A stretch of 50,906 bases of DNA from an uncultured Clostridia bacterium (GCA_947626975.1 CANQUF010000006.1:1-50906); one strand, 5' to 3'; positions 1-11,778 are shown, counted from the stretch's first letter. Made by a program: numbers and translations. Notes: generated from the letters alone by a model not told the origin.

Positions 1-74
1 TATATCAAAAAAAGTAGCCAATATTGGTAATTTTTATTTTCCCTTTTTTGGTTACTTTTATTTTATCATTTTTA
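1..74. repeat. 74-bp repeat, left copy; perfect reverse complement of 50832-50905
   Basis: Base-by-base comparison: 1-74 equals the reverse complement of 50832-50905; identity ends at 75 / 50831. Confidence 0.95.
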
Positions 75-75
75 A

Positions 76-450
76 AAAATATCAACAAATTTAATTTGTT
101 ATAAATATGGATGTTCAAAAGCATTAAAAAATGCAGGTAGTTTATATAATTTGCTAAAACCTGCTGTTGATAAAAACTTAGATTTTCATGAATGGGATAC
201 AATTAAAGTAGGTGCTTGGTCTAAAGAAAAGGTTATTATAGCAGTAAGATGGCTAATTGAAGAAAAGCTAAAATGGTCATATGAAGAAGTGTATAATAAT
301 ATATCTGCTTCAATATTTTATAAAAATAATTTAGGAGGTATGCTTAGTAAATTCTGCAATAACAGTCCCCTTATAGCTCTTCAAATTGCTTATCCAGGTA
401 AATATACTTCTTTAAAAAACAAAAAGCCAAAATTTAAAAATAAACCATAG
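76..450 (+). pseudogene. 5'-truncated ORF, DUF4046-like repeat protein fragment
   Basis: Frame open from 76 just inside the repeat boundary (KISTNLICYKYGCSKALKNAGSLYNLLKPAV...); two repeat-like modules (NAGSLYNLLKPA.. and NNSPLIALQIAYPGKY); no good RBS/start at the TTG at 151. Confidence 0.4.
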
Positions 451-783
451 CTAGAAATAGTTATGGTTTTTTTATTAATATATTTTATATCAACAATTAC
501 ATTTTTATATCTTCTAAATATTATTCCTTATTATATTTTATATTTTTTTATCAAAGTAGTCTGAATAATAGTTCAATTCACAACTTATAAATTTGTTACA
601 ATTAAAATAATTGCATGAATTTTTACAAGATAAAATTTAGATTAAAAATAGCATATTTTTATAAATAAATAATTTTTATAAAAATTAAGTTGTAAATGGC
701 AACTATATTTTACATAAATTTTAATATTTTTCATATTTTGTATTTACTTTTTATGTAAAATATGATATAATAATTTCATACAG

Positions 784-814
784 TTTAATCGAAAGATTAA
801 AAAAATTTTTAATC
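784..814 (+). promoter_or_regulatory. Leader with mutually exclusive hairpins upstream of ORF 830
   Basis: TTTAATC (784-790), GATTAAA (795-801), TTTTTAATC (806-814): the middle segment can pair with either neighbour; TATAAT-like box at about 763-770. Confidence 0.35.
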
Positions 815-829
815 AAAGGGGTTTTTTTT

Positions 830-1357
830 ATGACACTTACAATTAACTTAATCGACCAGACATTTGATACGCCTGAAGCCATCGACAAAGTCTATGAAGA
901 AACAGAAGAAACAAATGATTGGGTTAATAATTGGTTCAATTACATTTACAATCGTTCTTACCCATCATATGAATCGATTTATTCAAAAAAACATATAAAA
1001 GAAAAAGGTGGTAGAAGACAAAGAAGAAGAACAAAAAGGAAATTTAAGCAAAAGGATAGAGGACTGCTTTCTCGTTACTATAGTTTAGTCCGCGAAGATA
1101 GATTTTACTCCATAACTTCAAAGCGCGAAGCTGAACGTTCGGAAAGAAAAATCATATCCGAAGGCTTAGCGGCCTATTATGACGATTCTTTGCTATTAAG
1201 CGAAGAAGAAGAGCACTATTCGGAAATAGAAAAATTAAAGAAATATAAAAATTGGTGTTTATATGATGCATTGTATGATGTACTTAAATTCTGTGAGGAT
1301 GAGGATATTTATTGCATCATACTCGATCTGATTTCTGAGATCCTGCCAAGAATTTAA
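830..1357 (+). CDS. Hypothetical charged protein (175 aa), atypical codon usage
   Basis: Complete ORF with GGGG-type RBS and a terminator after the stop; richer in GC-ending codons than neighbours. Confidence 0.6.
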   Translation: MTLTINLIDQTFDTPEAIDKVYEETEETNDWVNNWFNYIYNRSYPSYESIYSKKHIKEKGGRRQRRRTKRKFKQKDRGLLSRYYSLVREDRFYSITSKREAERSERKIISEGLAAYYDDSLLLSEEEEHYSEIEKLKKYKNWCLYDALYDVLKFCEDEDIYCIILDLISEILPRI

Positions 1358-1367
1358 TAGTTCAAAA

Positions 1368-1398
1368 ACCCCCGAGATTAATTTCTCGGGAGTTTTTA
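1368..1398. terminator. Rho-independent terminator (convergent genes)
   Basis: CCCGAGATTAATTTCTCGGG followed by AGTTTTT. Confidence 0.85.
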
Positions 1399-1956
1399 TT
1401 ATATTCTTTCCATATAAGTTCCTGTTCTTGTATCTATACGAATTTTATCTCCAATTTCTACGAAAATTGGAACGTTAAAATTAGCTCCAGTTTCTACAGT
1501 ACATGGTTTTGTTTGACCAGTTGCTGTTGCACCTTTTATTCCAGGTTCAGTATATGTTACTTCAAGTTCTACAAAAGTTGGTGGTTCTACACCAAATATT
1601 TTACCTTTATATGATAATACTTTTACTAACATACTATCTTTTAGATAAGGTAATGTATCTACAATTTGTTCTTTTGTAAGTTCAACTTGTTCATAAGTAG
1701 TTGTATCCATAAAAGTATACATATCACCTTCACTATACAAAAATTGCATTTCTTGTACAGTAACTTGAGTTTCTTCAAATTTTTCTGATGGATTAAAAGT
1801 TTTCTCTAAAGTTTGGCCTGTTATAACATTTTTTAACTTTGTTCTAACAAAAGCTGCTCCCTTACCTGGTTTTACATGTTGAAATTCTACAACTCTATAT
1901 GCAGAGTTATCCATTTCAAAAGTTACACCATTTCTAAAATCTCCTGCAAAAATCAT
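1399..1956 (-). CDS. efp: Elongation factor P
   Basis: [43 protein letters not shown]... typical EF-P. Confidence 0.97.
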   Translation of the reverse strand: MIFAGDFRNGVTFEMDNSAYRVVEFQHVKPGKGAAFVRTKLKNVITGQTLEKTFNPSEKFEETQVTVQEMQFLYSEGDMYTFMDTTTYEQVELTKEQIVDTLPYLKDSMLVKVLSYKGKIFGVEPPTFVELEVTYTEPGIKGATATGQTKPCTVETGANFNVPIFVEIGDKIRIDTRTGTYMERI

Positions 1957-1971
1957 AAAGTACCTCCTTAA

Positions 1972-2319
1972 TTATTTTTGAACTTTTTCTACTAATGCTT
2001 TAAATCCTACCATATCATTTACAGCCATTTCTGCAAGCATTTTTCTATTAATAGTTATATTAGATTTTTTTAATCCTGACATAAGCTTACTATATGTTGT
2101 TCCATTCATTCTAGCTGCTGCATTTATTCTTGCAATCCAAAGTTGTCTAAAATTTCTCTTTTTTTGTTTTCTTCCAATATATGCATATTTTAAAGATTTC
2201 ATAACAGCTTGATTTGCCATTCTATATCTTACAGATTTAGCTCCAAAATATCCTTTTGCTCTTTTTAATATTTTCTTATGTCTTGCTCTTGTAGTAACTG
2301 CTCCTTTTACTCTTGCCAT
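1972..2319 (-). CDS. rplT: 50S ribosomal protein L20
   Basis: [29 protein letters not shown]... Confidence 0.98.
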   Translation of the reverse strand: MARVKGAVTTRARHKKILKRAKGYFGAKSVRYRMANQAVMKSLKYAYIGRKQKKRNFRQLWIARINAAARMNGTTYSKLMSGLKKSNITINRKMLAEMAVNDMVGFKALVEKVQK

Positions 2320-2355
2320 TTTATTTTCTCCCCTTCCTTTAAGTTTATTAAATTA

Positions 2356-2553
2356 TTAATCATATGGTAATAGTTTTTTAACAGCTTTCTTATTTGCACT
2401 ATCTACATATGATGATTTTTTTAAAGACATCTTTCTTTTTGGTGACTTTCCTGTTAATTTATGTGCACGATTTGCAACATTTTTCTTAATTTTACCATTT
2501 CCAGTTACAGATAATCTTTTTTTAGATGAACTATGTGTTTTTATTTTTGGCAT
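2356..2553 (-). CDS. rpmI: 50S ribosomal protein L35
   Basis: MPKIKTHSSSKKRLSVTGNGKIKKN... Confidence 0.97.
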   Translation of the reverse strand: MPKIKTHSSSKKRLSVTGNGKIKKNVANRAHKLTGKSPKRKMSLKKSSYVDSANKKAVKKLLPYD

Positions 2554-2578
2554 AATATTCTCTCCTCTCTAATAAATA

Positions 2579-3088
2579 TTATTTTTGTTTTGGTGACAAA
2601 AACATAGTTAAATTTTTACCTTCAAGTTTTGGTTCTTTATCAATTTGCGAATCAATAAGTAAATCACAGAAATTTTTCATAATTTCTTTACCTTGATTTA
2701 TAAAATTAAGTTCTCTTCCTCTAAATCTCATACTAACTTTAACTTTATTTCCAGTTGTTAAAAATTTATTAGCATTTTTTGCTTTTACTTCTAAATCATG
2801 TTTATCAATATTTGGTGATAACCTAATTTCTTTTATTTCTATAATTTTTTGATTTTTCTTAGCTTCTTTTGCTTTTTTTATCATCTCAAATTTGTATTTA
2901 CTATAATCTAATATTTTACATACTGGATTATTTTCATTTGGTGAAACTAAAACTAAATCATACCCTCTTTCATATGCTAAATCAATAGCTTTACTTGTTG
3001 ACATTTTTCCAATTTTTTCACCATTCTCATTTATTACTTGAACTTCTGCAAATTTTATTTGTTCATTAACTAAAAAATCTTGTTTTAT
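2579..3088 (-). CDS. infC: Translation initiation factor IF-3, apparent AUA start
   Basis: IF-3 sequence KQDFLVNEQIKFAEVQVINENGE...; GGAGG at 3097-3101 and ATA at 3086-3088 with 8-nt spacing; the listed ATG at 3142 lies inside a terminator hairpin. Confidence 0.85.
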   Translation of the reverse strand: MKQDFLVNEQIKFAEVQVINENGEKIGKMSTSKAIDLAYERGYDLVLVSPNENNPVCKILDYSKYKFEMIKKAKEAKKNQKIIEIKEIRLSPNIDKHDLEVKAKNANKFLTTGNKVKVSMRFRGRELNFINQGKEIMKNFCDLLIDSQIDKEPKLEGKNLTMFLSPKQK

Positions 3089-3110
3089 TTTTAACACCTC
3101 CACAAAAAAT

Positions 3111-3266
3111 ATAAAAAAGATTGCTCTTATTAATAAAGGCAATCATCTCAAATACAATATTAGATATACTTATATATTATAAATAATATAAGTTATAAAT
3201 TTGTTTATTGTAACCTTACTAAGACAAAACTCGCAAGGTGAGAAGATTTCCTCTACTTTACGAGTT
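3111..3266 (-). promoter_or_regulatory. infC-rpmI-rplT leader (L20-leader-like) with attenuator
   Basis: AACTCG...CGAGTT stem (3228-3266) then GATTGC...GCAATC hairpin (3119-3144) with a U-tract, just upstream of the infC RBS. Confidence 0.7.
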
Positions 3267-3268
3267 AT

Positions 3269-3297
3269 ATTTTAACATAATATTTTTATTTTGTCAA
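3269..3297 (-). promoter_or_regulatory. sigA-type promoter for infC operon
   Basis: TTGACA-N17-TAAAAT on the minus strand. Confidence 0.75.
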
Positions 3298-3306
3298 GTG
3301 CATTTT

Positions 3307-4842
3307 TTATTTTTCAACTAAAGTTAAATAATATTCATATCCTGAATATTCATTATCAAAATTACTTGGATATTTTGTATTAAATCTTTTGCTACTAATT
3401 AAATTAAATTTATCATTATTTTTAATAAAGCTGTTATAAAACCCTTGATCTGAAGTATCAATTATCCAAATTCTACCACTATATTCATTTAAAAAATCTA
3501 AATTTTCTACTGTTTCCATTTGTGGTTCATAAGCTTTATATGCTTCTTTTACCTCCCAATGATAATAATTATAAAAATATTGTTTATTATCTTTAAAATT
3601 TACAGCAAATACTGAACCATTACCTATATGTGAATATATTAAAATGTCATTTTCTTTAATATTTTCATTTAGATATTCAATTTGTTTCATATTAGAATTA
3701 TCATAATTATTATTTATAAATGAAATATTATTTACAAGAGATGTTACAAATATTATTATGCATATTTCAATAGTTATATATGTCGATTTTTCTTTTGACA
3801 TTATACTTGCAATAAAAAATATTAATAATCCTGTTATTACCACTAAGTATCTTGGATATAATATTGGACTTTTTAATGATATTATAAGTGCTACTAAAAT
3901 AACAGAAATGTATATGCATATTGATTTAATAGCTGCTTTTAAAATATTATTATCATTATTTACTTTATTTTCTTTTATATATTTATAAATTACAAAGCCT
4001 AAATAAATATATAAACATATTGCAAAACAAAATCCAAAAATATTACTAAAGTTTCCCATAAATTGTATTCCTAATACATTAAATAATGTTTCAGGAAATT
4101 CAAGCTTTATCCAAAAATCTTTTTTTACATACATTAATTGTTGTATAAAATAATATAGCCAAGGTACATATAATAAAACTTCACATATAGCTTGTATAAT
4201 AAATATTATTAAATTCCTTTTTTGTATTTTTCTATTCTTTAAAAAATATATAAATAAAACTAAGTTAATAATTCCTGCAGCCATAACTCCATAGTAATGT
4301 GTATATGCACTAAGTAAACTAAAAAGTGCAAATATAATCCAATTCTTTACGCTGTTTTTTTTATTATAAATTCTATTTGCATAAATAGCAGTAATTGTAA
4401 CAAATAACATTACCCACGTATACATTCTTATTTGCAAAGCATATGAGGTTATGACTGGTAAAAATAAAGTTAAAAATGAAAATAATATTCCTGTCTTTTC
4501 ATCAAAATCTTTTCTTATATGAGTTATTCCTAAAATTGATAATATAGTTACAGGTAATATTGAAAATAATCTGTAAATTATTATATTGTTTCCAAATATA
4601 ATAGAAATAATCCTTAACATTATATAATAAAATACTGGATGTACATCATGTCCTCCAATATTCCATATATCAATAATACTATGATTTGAAATTGCAACAG
4701 AATATGATTCATCAAACCAAACATTACTGTGGAATGCTCCTAACGATATAAATATTGAACCTAATATAATAATTATAATATTTAATATTAATATTTTATT
4801 TCTTTTATTTTTTACTACAATTAGTGCATTATTTTTTTCCAT
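3307..4842 (-). CDS. Multi-pass membrane glycosyltransferase, GT39/PMT-like
   Basis: Many TM segments; WFDESYSVAI...HDVHPVFYYIMLR motif typical of GT39/ArnT-like proteins. Confidence 0.7.
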   Translation of the reverse strand: MEKNNALIVVKNKRNKILILNIIIIILGSIFISLGAFHSNVWFDESYSVAISNHSIIDIWNIGGHDVHPVFYYIMLRIISIIFGNNIIIYRLFSILPVTILSILGITHIRKDFDEKTGILFSFLTLFLPVITSYALQIRMYTWVMLFVTITAIYANRIYNKKNSVKNWIIFALFSLLSAYTHYYGVMAAGIINLVLFIYFLKNRKIQKRNLIIFIIQAICEVLLYVPWLYYFIQQLMYVKKDFWIKLEFPETLFNVLGIQFMGNFSNIFGFCFAICLYIYLGFVIYKYIKENKVNNDNNILKAAIKSICIYISVILVALIISLKSPILYPRYLVVITGLLIFFIASIMSKEKSTYITIEICIIIFVTSLVNNISFINNNYDNSNMKQIEYLNENIKENDILIYSHIGNGSVFAVNFKDNKQYFYNYYHWEVKEAYKAYEPQMETVENLDFLNEYSGRIWIIDTSDQGFYNSFIKNNDKFNLISSKRFNTKYPSNFDNEYSGYEYYLTLVEK

Positions 4843-5168
4843 TTATTACTCCTTCTATTCTATATTATGTGCTATATATTATAATTCTTCTAATAATAAC
4901 ATATTTTTAATAAAAAGTAAATATTTATAAATAAATTTAAGTAAAAACACTTTACATAACTTTTAATAATAATGGTAATCATATTTTCTATTTCATTATA
5001 TATACTTATAATGAGTATTTAAATGTAATATTTACAAACTTCTTCTACCATATAGTTGTTATTTATATTAAAGAAATATTACTATTTAAATTACAGCCAA
5101 AATTAATAGTATTTATGAAGATTTTTTATAAATTTATATTATAGCTAATTCTTAATACATACGTAAAT

Positions 5169-5193
5169 AACTCCACCATTAATTTGGTGGAGT
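5169..5193 (-). terminator. Terminator after gyrB
   Basis: AACTCCACCA...TGGTGGAGTT hairpin directly after the gyrB stop. Confidence 0.8.
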
Positions 5194-5199
5194 TATTAT

Positions 5200-7131
<1,932 letters not shown>

Positions 7132-7162
7132 CTAACATATTTATTTATATCATATTTTTATA

Positions 7163-8236
7163 TTAAATTTCAAGTCTTCCATTTAAAACTTTTAAAATAT
7201 TTATATTATCAATATCTTTTACAAATTTTGAATCAGTAGTAGTTATTATACTTTGATAATTTTGTATATATTTTAGTAAAAAATTAATTCTATTTTCATC
7301 TAATTCAGACATTATGTCATCAAGTAATAATATAGGTTCCTCTTCTATTATATCTTTTAAAACTTCAAAATTTGCAAGTTTTAAAGAAAGCATTGCAGTT
7401 CTATTTTGACCTTGTGAACCAAATTTTTCAACTTCTAAATCATTTATATATATACTTATATCATCTCGTTGAATTCCCTTTACTGAGGATTTTCTTAATA
7501 GCTCTATATATAAATGTTCATCTAAAATATCTTTAATTTCTTTTTTTTCTAAATTAGAAAAATCAGTATTATAGTGTAAATTTATATTTTCTTTATTATT
7601 AGTTAAATTCATTTCTATTATTTTAGCTTTTTCTAATATTTTTTCTATTATTTTTTTTCTATATTTTACTATATTTACAATATATTCACTCATTTTTTCA
7701 TGCAAAACAAAAATATAATCTTTATCTACTATATCTTTTTTTAGCATTGAATTTTTTAATTTTAAGCATTTATTATATTCTTGTAGACATATTAAGTATG
7801 ATTTTGAAATTTGACTACATATCATATCAATAAAATTACGCCTTTTGGAAGGTGAACCTTTTATAATATCTAAACTATCAGGAGAAAATATTACAATTGG
7901 TATCTCACCTATATAGTCAGATATTTTTTTTATTTTTATTTCATTTTTCTTAATAATTTTTTTATTTAATTTATCAATATATATTTCAACTTTGTTATCA
8001 ATATTTTTTTTATTATAATCTAATTGCACTCTTAAGAAATCTTTATTTAAATTTATCATTTCTACATCTTTAGTTGCTCTGTATGATTTTCCAAATGAAG
8101 ATAAATATATTGATTCAATAATATTTGTTTTTCCTTGTGCATTATCTCCTACAAATAAATTTATTCCTTTAATAAAGTTTATACATTGATTTTCATAATT
8201 TCTAAAATTAGTTAAGTTTAATCTATTTAAAAACAT
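7163..8236 (-). CDS. recF: DNA replication and repair protein RecF
   Basis: LTNFRNYE...GDNAQGKTNIIESIYL; LLLDDIMSELD. Confidence 0.95.
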   Translation of the reverse strand: MFLNRLNLTNFRNYENQCINFIKGINLFVGDNAQGKTNIIESIYLSSFGKSYRATKDVEMINLNKDFLRVQLDYNKKNIDNKVEIYIDKLNKKIIKKNEIKIKKISDYIGEIPIVIFSPDSLDIIKGSPSKRRNFIDMICSQISKSYLICLQEYNKCLKLKNSMLKKDIVDKDYIFVLHEKMSEYIVNIVKYRKKIIEKILEKAKIIEMNLTNNKENINLHYNTDFSNLEKKEIKDILDEHLYIELLRKSSVKGIQRDDISIYINDLEVEKFGSQGQNRTAMLSLKLANFEVLKDIIEEEPILLLDDIMSELDENRINFLLKYIQNYQSIITTTDSKFVKDIDNINILKVLNGRLEI

Positions 8237-8255
8237 TTACAATTACCTATATTAA

Positions 8256-9374
8256 TTATTGTTGTCTTAATTTTATTGGAAGAACTACATATATATAATC
8301 TTTATTTGTAATAGGTTTTATAAGTACTGGTGATATATTAGTAGTAAATTCTATTAAAATTTCTGGATCATCTATAACTTTTAATACTTCTATTATATAT
8401 CTTGGATTAAATCCTATTTCTATATTTTTACCTTCTACTACAGCATTTATTGCTTCCTTGGCATCTCCTGTATCACTTACACAAGTAAGTATAATTCCAT
8501 CAATCCCTATATTCATTTTTACTGGAGATTTTTTATCTTTTTCCTTATTTTCTTTTGCAAAAAGTGCAACTCTTTCAAAAGCATCTAATAAATTTTTAGT
8601 TTTTACTTTTACACGTGTTTCCATATTTTCTGGAATTATTCCATTATAATTTAAAAATTCTCCTTCTATTATTCTACTTATAATAATACTATTTTCAAAT
8701 TCAAATAATGCTTGATTTTTATTAACACCAATCTTTATCATTTTATCAGTCTCATCAGTTAAAATTTTTAAAATTTCTGCTAGTACTTTACCAGGAATTA
8801 TAGCTTTAAAATCATTAATTTTATTATTATTTAAATGTTTTCTTAATGCAAGTCTAAATCCATCTACTGCTACTATAGTTAAAACATTATTTTCTACTTT
8901 TAGTAAAGCTCCATTGTATATAGGTCTATTTTCGTCAGTACTAATAGCAAACATAGTTTTTCTAATCATATCTTTTATTACTTTTTGCTCTAGTTCAATA
9001 GAATTTTCTATATTAAATATAGGAAGTTTAGGATATTCTTGTGCATTCATTATTGATAATTTAAAAATACCATTTGTAGATTTTATAATAAATAAATTAT
9101 CATCAACAGTTATTTCAATTGACTCATCTTCTATTCTTCTTAAAATTTCATTTAATGTCTTTAATTCTACTACAACTTTTCCCTCTTCTTCTATTTTTGC
9201 TGGAAGTGTATGCTTAGCTCCTATTTCTAAGTCATATGTTGTTAATTTTATTTCTTGATTAATTGCTTCAATTAAAACACCTTCTAATATAGGCATAGTA
9301 GTTTTTGATATAGATGTTTTAGAAACTATATTTAATCCATTTATTATTTCTTTTAAATTACATGTTAATTTCAT
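8256..9374 (-). CDS. dnaN: DNA polymerase III beta sliding clamp
   Basis: Beta clamp sequence; C-terminal YVVLPIKL; position between dnaA and recF. Confidence 0.97.
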   Translation of the reverse strand: MKLTCNLKEIINGLNIVSKTSISKTTMPILEGVLIEAINQEIKLTTYDLEIGAKHTLPAKIEEEGKVVVELKTLNEILRRIEDESIEITVDDNLFIIKSTNGIFKLSIMNAQEYPKLPIFNIENSIELEQKVIKDMIRKTMFAISTDENRPIYNGALLKVENNVLTIVAVDGFRLALRKHLNNNKINDFKAIIPGKVLAEILKILTDETDKMIKIGVNKNQALFEFENSIIISRIIEGEFLNYNGIIPENMETRVKVKTKNLLDAFERVALFAKENKEKDKKSPVKMNIGIDGIILTCVSDTGDAKEAINAVVEGKNIEIGFNPRYIIEVLKVIDDPEILIEFTTNISPVLIKPITNKDYIYVVLPIKLRQQ

Positions 9375-9418
9375 AATTACTCCCCCACTGTTTTAAATTT
9401 TTAAGATAGTTATAAACA

Positions 9419-9675
9419 TAATCCACACATATAATGCGTACATATATATATAATATTATATTATTATATATATTTAGTAGTAGTAGTAGTAGGTATTGTG
9501 GAAAGTGTTGATAAGTATCTAAATATATTGATATCATTACAATTCTAGTTGTTGATAAGTCTGTGGATAACTTGTTAAAATAATCCACAGAAAATTTGTT
9601 CACTGTGGATTATTTTAAATTTTAAATTTTATTCACAGTTTATTCACATGGTTATCCACAATAATCTGTGGATAA
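9419..9675. other. oriC: oriC, dnaA-dnaN intergenic part with DnaA boxes
   Basis: DnaA-box-like 9-mers at 9419-9427, 9562-9570, 9581-9589, 9604-9612, 9629-9637, 9640-9648, 9652-9660, 9667-9675. Confidence 0.92.
9441..9493 (-). other. DnaA-trio and AT-rich unwinding element
   Basis: Plus strand (TAG)6 at 9475-9492, i.e. (CTA)6 on the minus strand, next to an A/T-only run 9442-9474; box-like motifs on the dnaA-proximal side. Confidence 0.75.
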
Positions 9676-9731
9676 GTTTTTATATGTAATACTTTTGAAA
9701 ATATTTTGTAATAAAGTTGTAATAATCTGTT

Positions 9732-11147
9732 CTAACCCTCAATTGATAAGGCTTTTTTAATATCTTCTATTAAATCTCTTGTTTCAGAATTTTTATCATA
9801 TTCATCTTTAATTTTAGAATAAGCATGTAATACAGTAGAGTGATCTCTTCCACCAAAATCCTTTCCTATATTTGGAAAAGATAAATTTGCAAGTTCTCTA
9901 CAAAGATACATTGCTATTTGTCTAGGGTATGCTACACTATTAGATCTTTTATCACTTACAATATCACTAACCTTTATATTAAAGAATTTACATACTACTT
10001 GCATTATTAATTTACTAGTTAATACTTTCGTATTTTTAACAAGTATAGATTCAATTGTATTATCAACTACTGCATCAGTAAGTTCATTGTTTGTAAATGA
10101 AGTATATGCTACTAGTTTATTAAATACTCCTTCTAATTCACGAATATTTGATTTTACTCTGCTTGCAATTTTTACTAATATATCATCATTTATTACATAT
10201 CTTTCTTTTTCAGCTTTTTTTCTTAAAATAGCAAGACGTGTTTCATAGTCTGGAGCTTGAATATCAACTGATAGCCCCATTTCAAATCTTGTTTTTAACC
10301 TATCTTCTAATAGATTAATTTCTTTTGGTGGTTTTTCAGATGTTAGTATAATTTGTTTTCCACTTTCAAATAATGTATTGAATGTATGGAAAAATTCTTC
10401 TTGACATTTTTCTTTTCCTGCTAAAAATTGTATATCGTCTATTAATAGTAAATCGATATTTCTATATTTTTTTCTAAATGATTCATTTTTATCAGTCATA
10501 ATAGCTGATACTAATTCATTTGCAAATAATTCACCTGTAGCATATATCATTTTTAAATCAGGATTATTTTCAAGTATTGCATTTCCAATAGCTTGCATTA
10601 AATGAGTTTTTCCAAGTCCTACTCCCCCATATATAAATAACGGATTATATTTTTTACCTGGGTTTTCTGATACTGCAATTGCTGCTGCATGTGCAAATCT
10701 ATTATTAGAACCTATAATAAAATTATCAAACGTGTATTTTGAATTTAACCCATAGTTTTCTTTTTTAGTATTAAGTACATTAATACTTGTATCTTTTGTA
10801 TTTTCTTCTTCTACTTTATCTTTTGTGGTTTGTACATTAGATTGCAAATTTGATGTTTCTTCTATTTCTTCATTTTCATTTGAATTATCTGGAATCAATT
10901 CTTTAGCTTCAAAGATTATGTTGTATGATTTTTTCGTTAAAAAAGTAAGAGTATTTTGTATTAAGTCTAAAAATCTTTTTTTACAAATTTCAATATGATA
11001 ATTTGATGGAGATAAAAAACATAAAGTATTTTCATCAACAAGTCTTGGAACCATTACTTCAACATAAGTTTTGTATCCAACAGGAGATATTTCTTCTTGT
11101 AGTATTTCTAAGGCTTGAGACCAAATTTGCATAAAATTCTCTTCCAT
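9732..11147 (-). CDS. dnaA: Chromosomal replication initiator DnaA
   Basis: MEENFMQIWSQALEIL..., GGVGLGKTHLMQAIGN, GGRDHSTVLHAYSKI; AAGAAAGGTGG RBS supports the start at 11147 rather than 11225. Confidence 0.97.
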   Translation of the reverse strand: MEENFMQIWSQALEILQEEISPVGYKTYVEVMVPRLVDENTLCFLSPSNYHIEICKKRFLDLIQNTLTFLTKKSYNIIFEAKELIPDNSNENEEIEETSNLQSNVQTTKDKVEEENTKDTSINVLNTKKENYGLNSKYTFDNFIIGSNNRFAHAAAIAVSENPGKKYNPLFIYGGVGLGKTHLMQAIGNAILENNPDLKMIYATGELFANELVSAIMTDKNESFRKKYRNIDLLLIDDIQFLAGKEKCQEEFFHTFNTLFESGKQIILTSEKPPKEINLLEDRLKTRFEMGLSVDIQAPDYETRLAILRKKAEKERYVINDDILVKIASRVKSNIRELEGVFNKLVAYTSFTNNELTDAVVDNTIESILVKNTKVLTSKLIMQVVCKFFNIKVSDIVSDKRSNSVAYPRQIAMYLCRELANLSFPNIGKDFGGRDHSTVLHAYSKIKDEYDKNSETRDLIEDIKKALSIEG

Positions 11148-11182
11148 TAAAACCACCTTTCTTAAACATATGTTTTTTAAAG

Positions 11183-11413
11183 TTATCCACAGAGTTATCC
11201 ACAGGTGTTGATAACTTTTCGACAATATAATGTAAAATAAAATAAAATTTTACATAATTGTTGTGGATTAAAAAAAACATATAAATTTTTATATAAATTT
11301 TTGCTTTGATAAATATATCATGAAATATTGAAAAATACAAGTATATAAGATTCTTTTTATAAAAAAAATTTATAATTAAATTTATAAAAATATAAAAAAA
11401 CGCCTGTGGATAA
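11183..11413. other. oriC: oriC, upstream dnaA part with DnaA boxes
   Basis: TTATCCACA at 11183-11191 and 11195-11203; TGTTGATAA 11206-11214; TGTGGATTA 11262-11270; TGTGGATAA 11405-11413. Confidence 0.88.
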
Positions 11414-11571
11414 CTTTTTGTAAAATTGTAAATGAGATGAAATTAATTATAAAAAAATATACATATTACATAATAAAAATAAATTTAATAATTATTATAT
11501 TAGGTAAATTTGTTTCACAAAAATAATAGGAAAACTTTTTATGTAAAATTTCAAAAAACGATTGACAAATT

Positions 11572-11600
11572 GATTATTTTAATATATAATATTTTTACTT
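11572..11600 (+). promoter_or_regulatory. rpmH promoter
   Basis: TTGACA-N17-TATAAT. Confidence 0.8.
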
Positions 11601-11643
11601 TGATTTTAAATAGAAATTTTGTATTGCATTAGGAGGTGTAACA

Positions 11644-11778
11644 ATGAAAAGAACATATCAACCAAAAAAGATACATACTCAGAGAGTACATGGATTTAGA
11701 AAAAGAATGAGTACTGCTTCTGGACGTAATGTTTTAAAAAATAGAAGATTAAAAGGAAGAAAAGTGCTTAGTGCATAG
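11644..11778 (+). CDS. rpmH: 50S ribosomal protein L34
   Basis: [53 protein letters not shown]; absent from the ORF track because short. Confidence 0.97.
   Translation: MKRTYQPKKIHTQRVHGFRKRMSTASGRNVLKNRRLKGRKVLSA

Noticed and set aside
8458-9258. Plus-strand ORFs inside dnaN
   Set aside because: Antisense shadow ORFs without RBS; dnaN is intact on the other strand
9475-9492. (TAG)6 as a CRISPR or phase-variable microsatellite
   Set aside because: Position and orientation fit the DnaA-trio; no spacers and not within a coding frame
9358-9603. ORF 9358-9603 minus
   Set aside because: Translation of the origin itself (DnaA boxes, trio repeats); not a plausible protein
11059-11340. ORF 11059-11340 minus
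   Set aside because: Overlaps the dnaA start and DnaA boxes; low-complexity, no family
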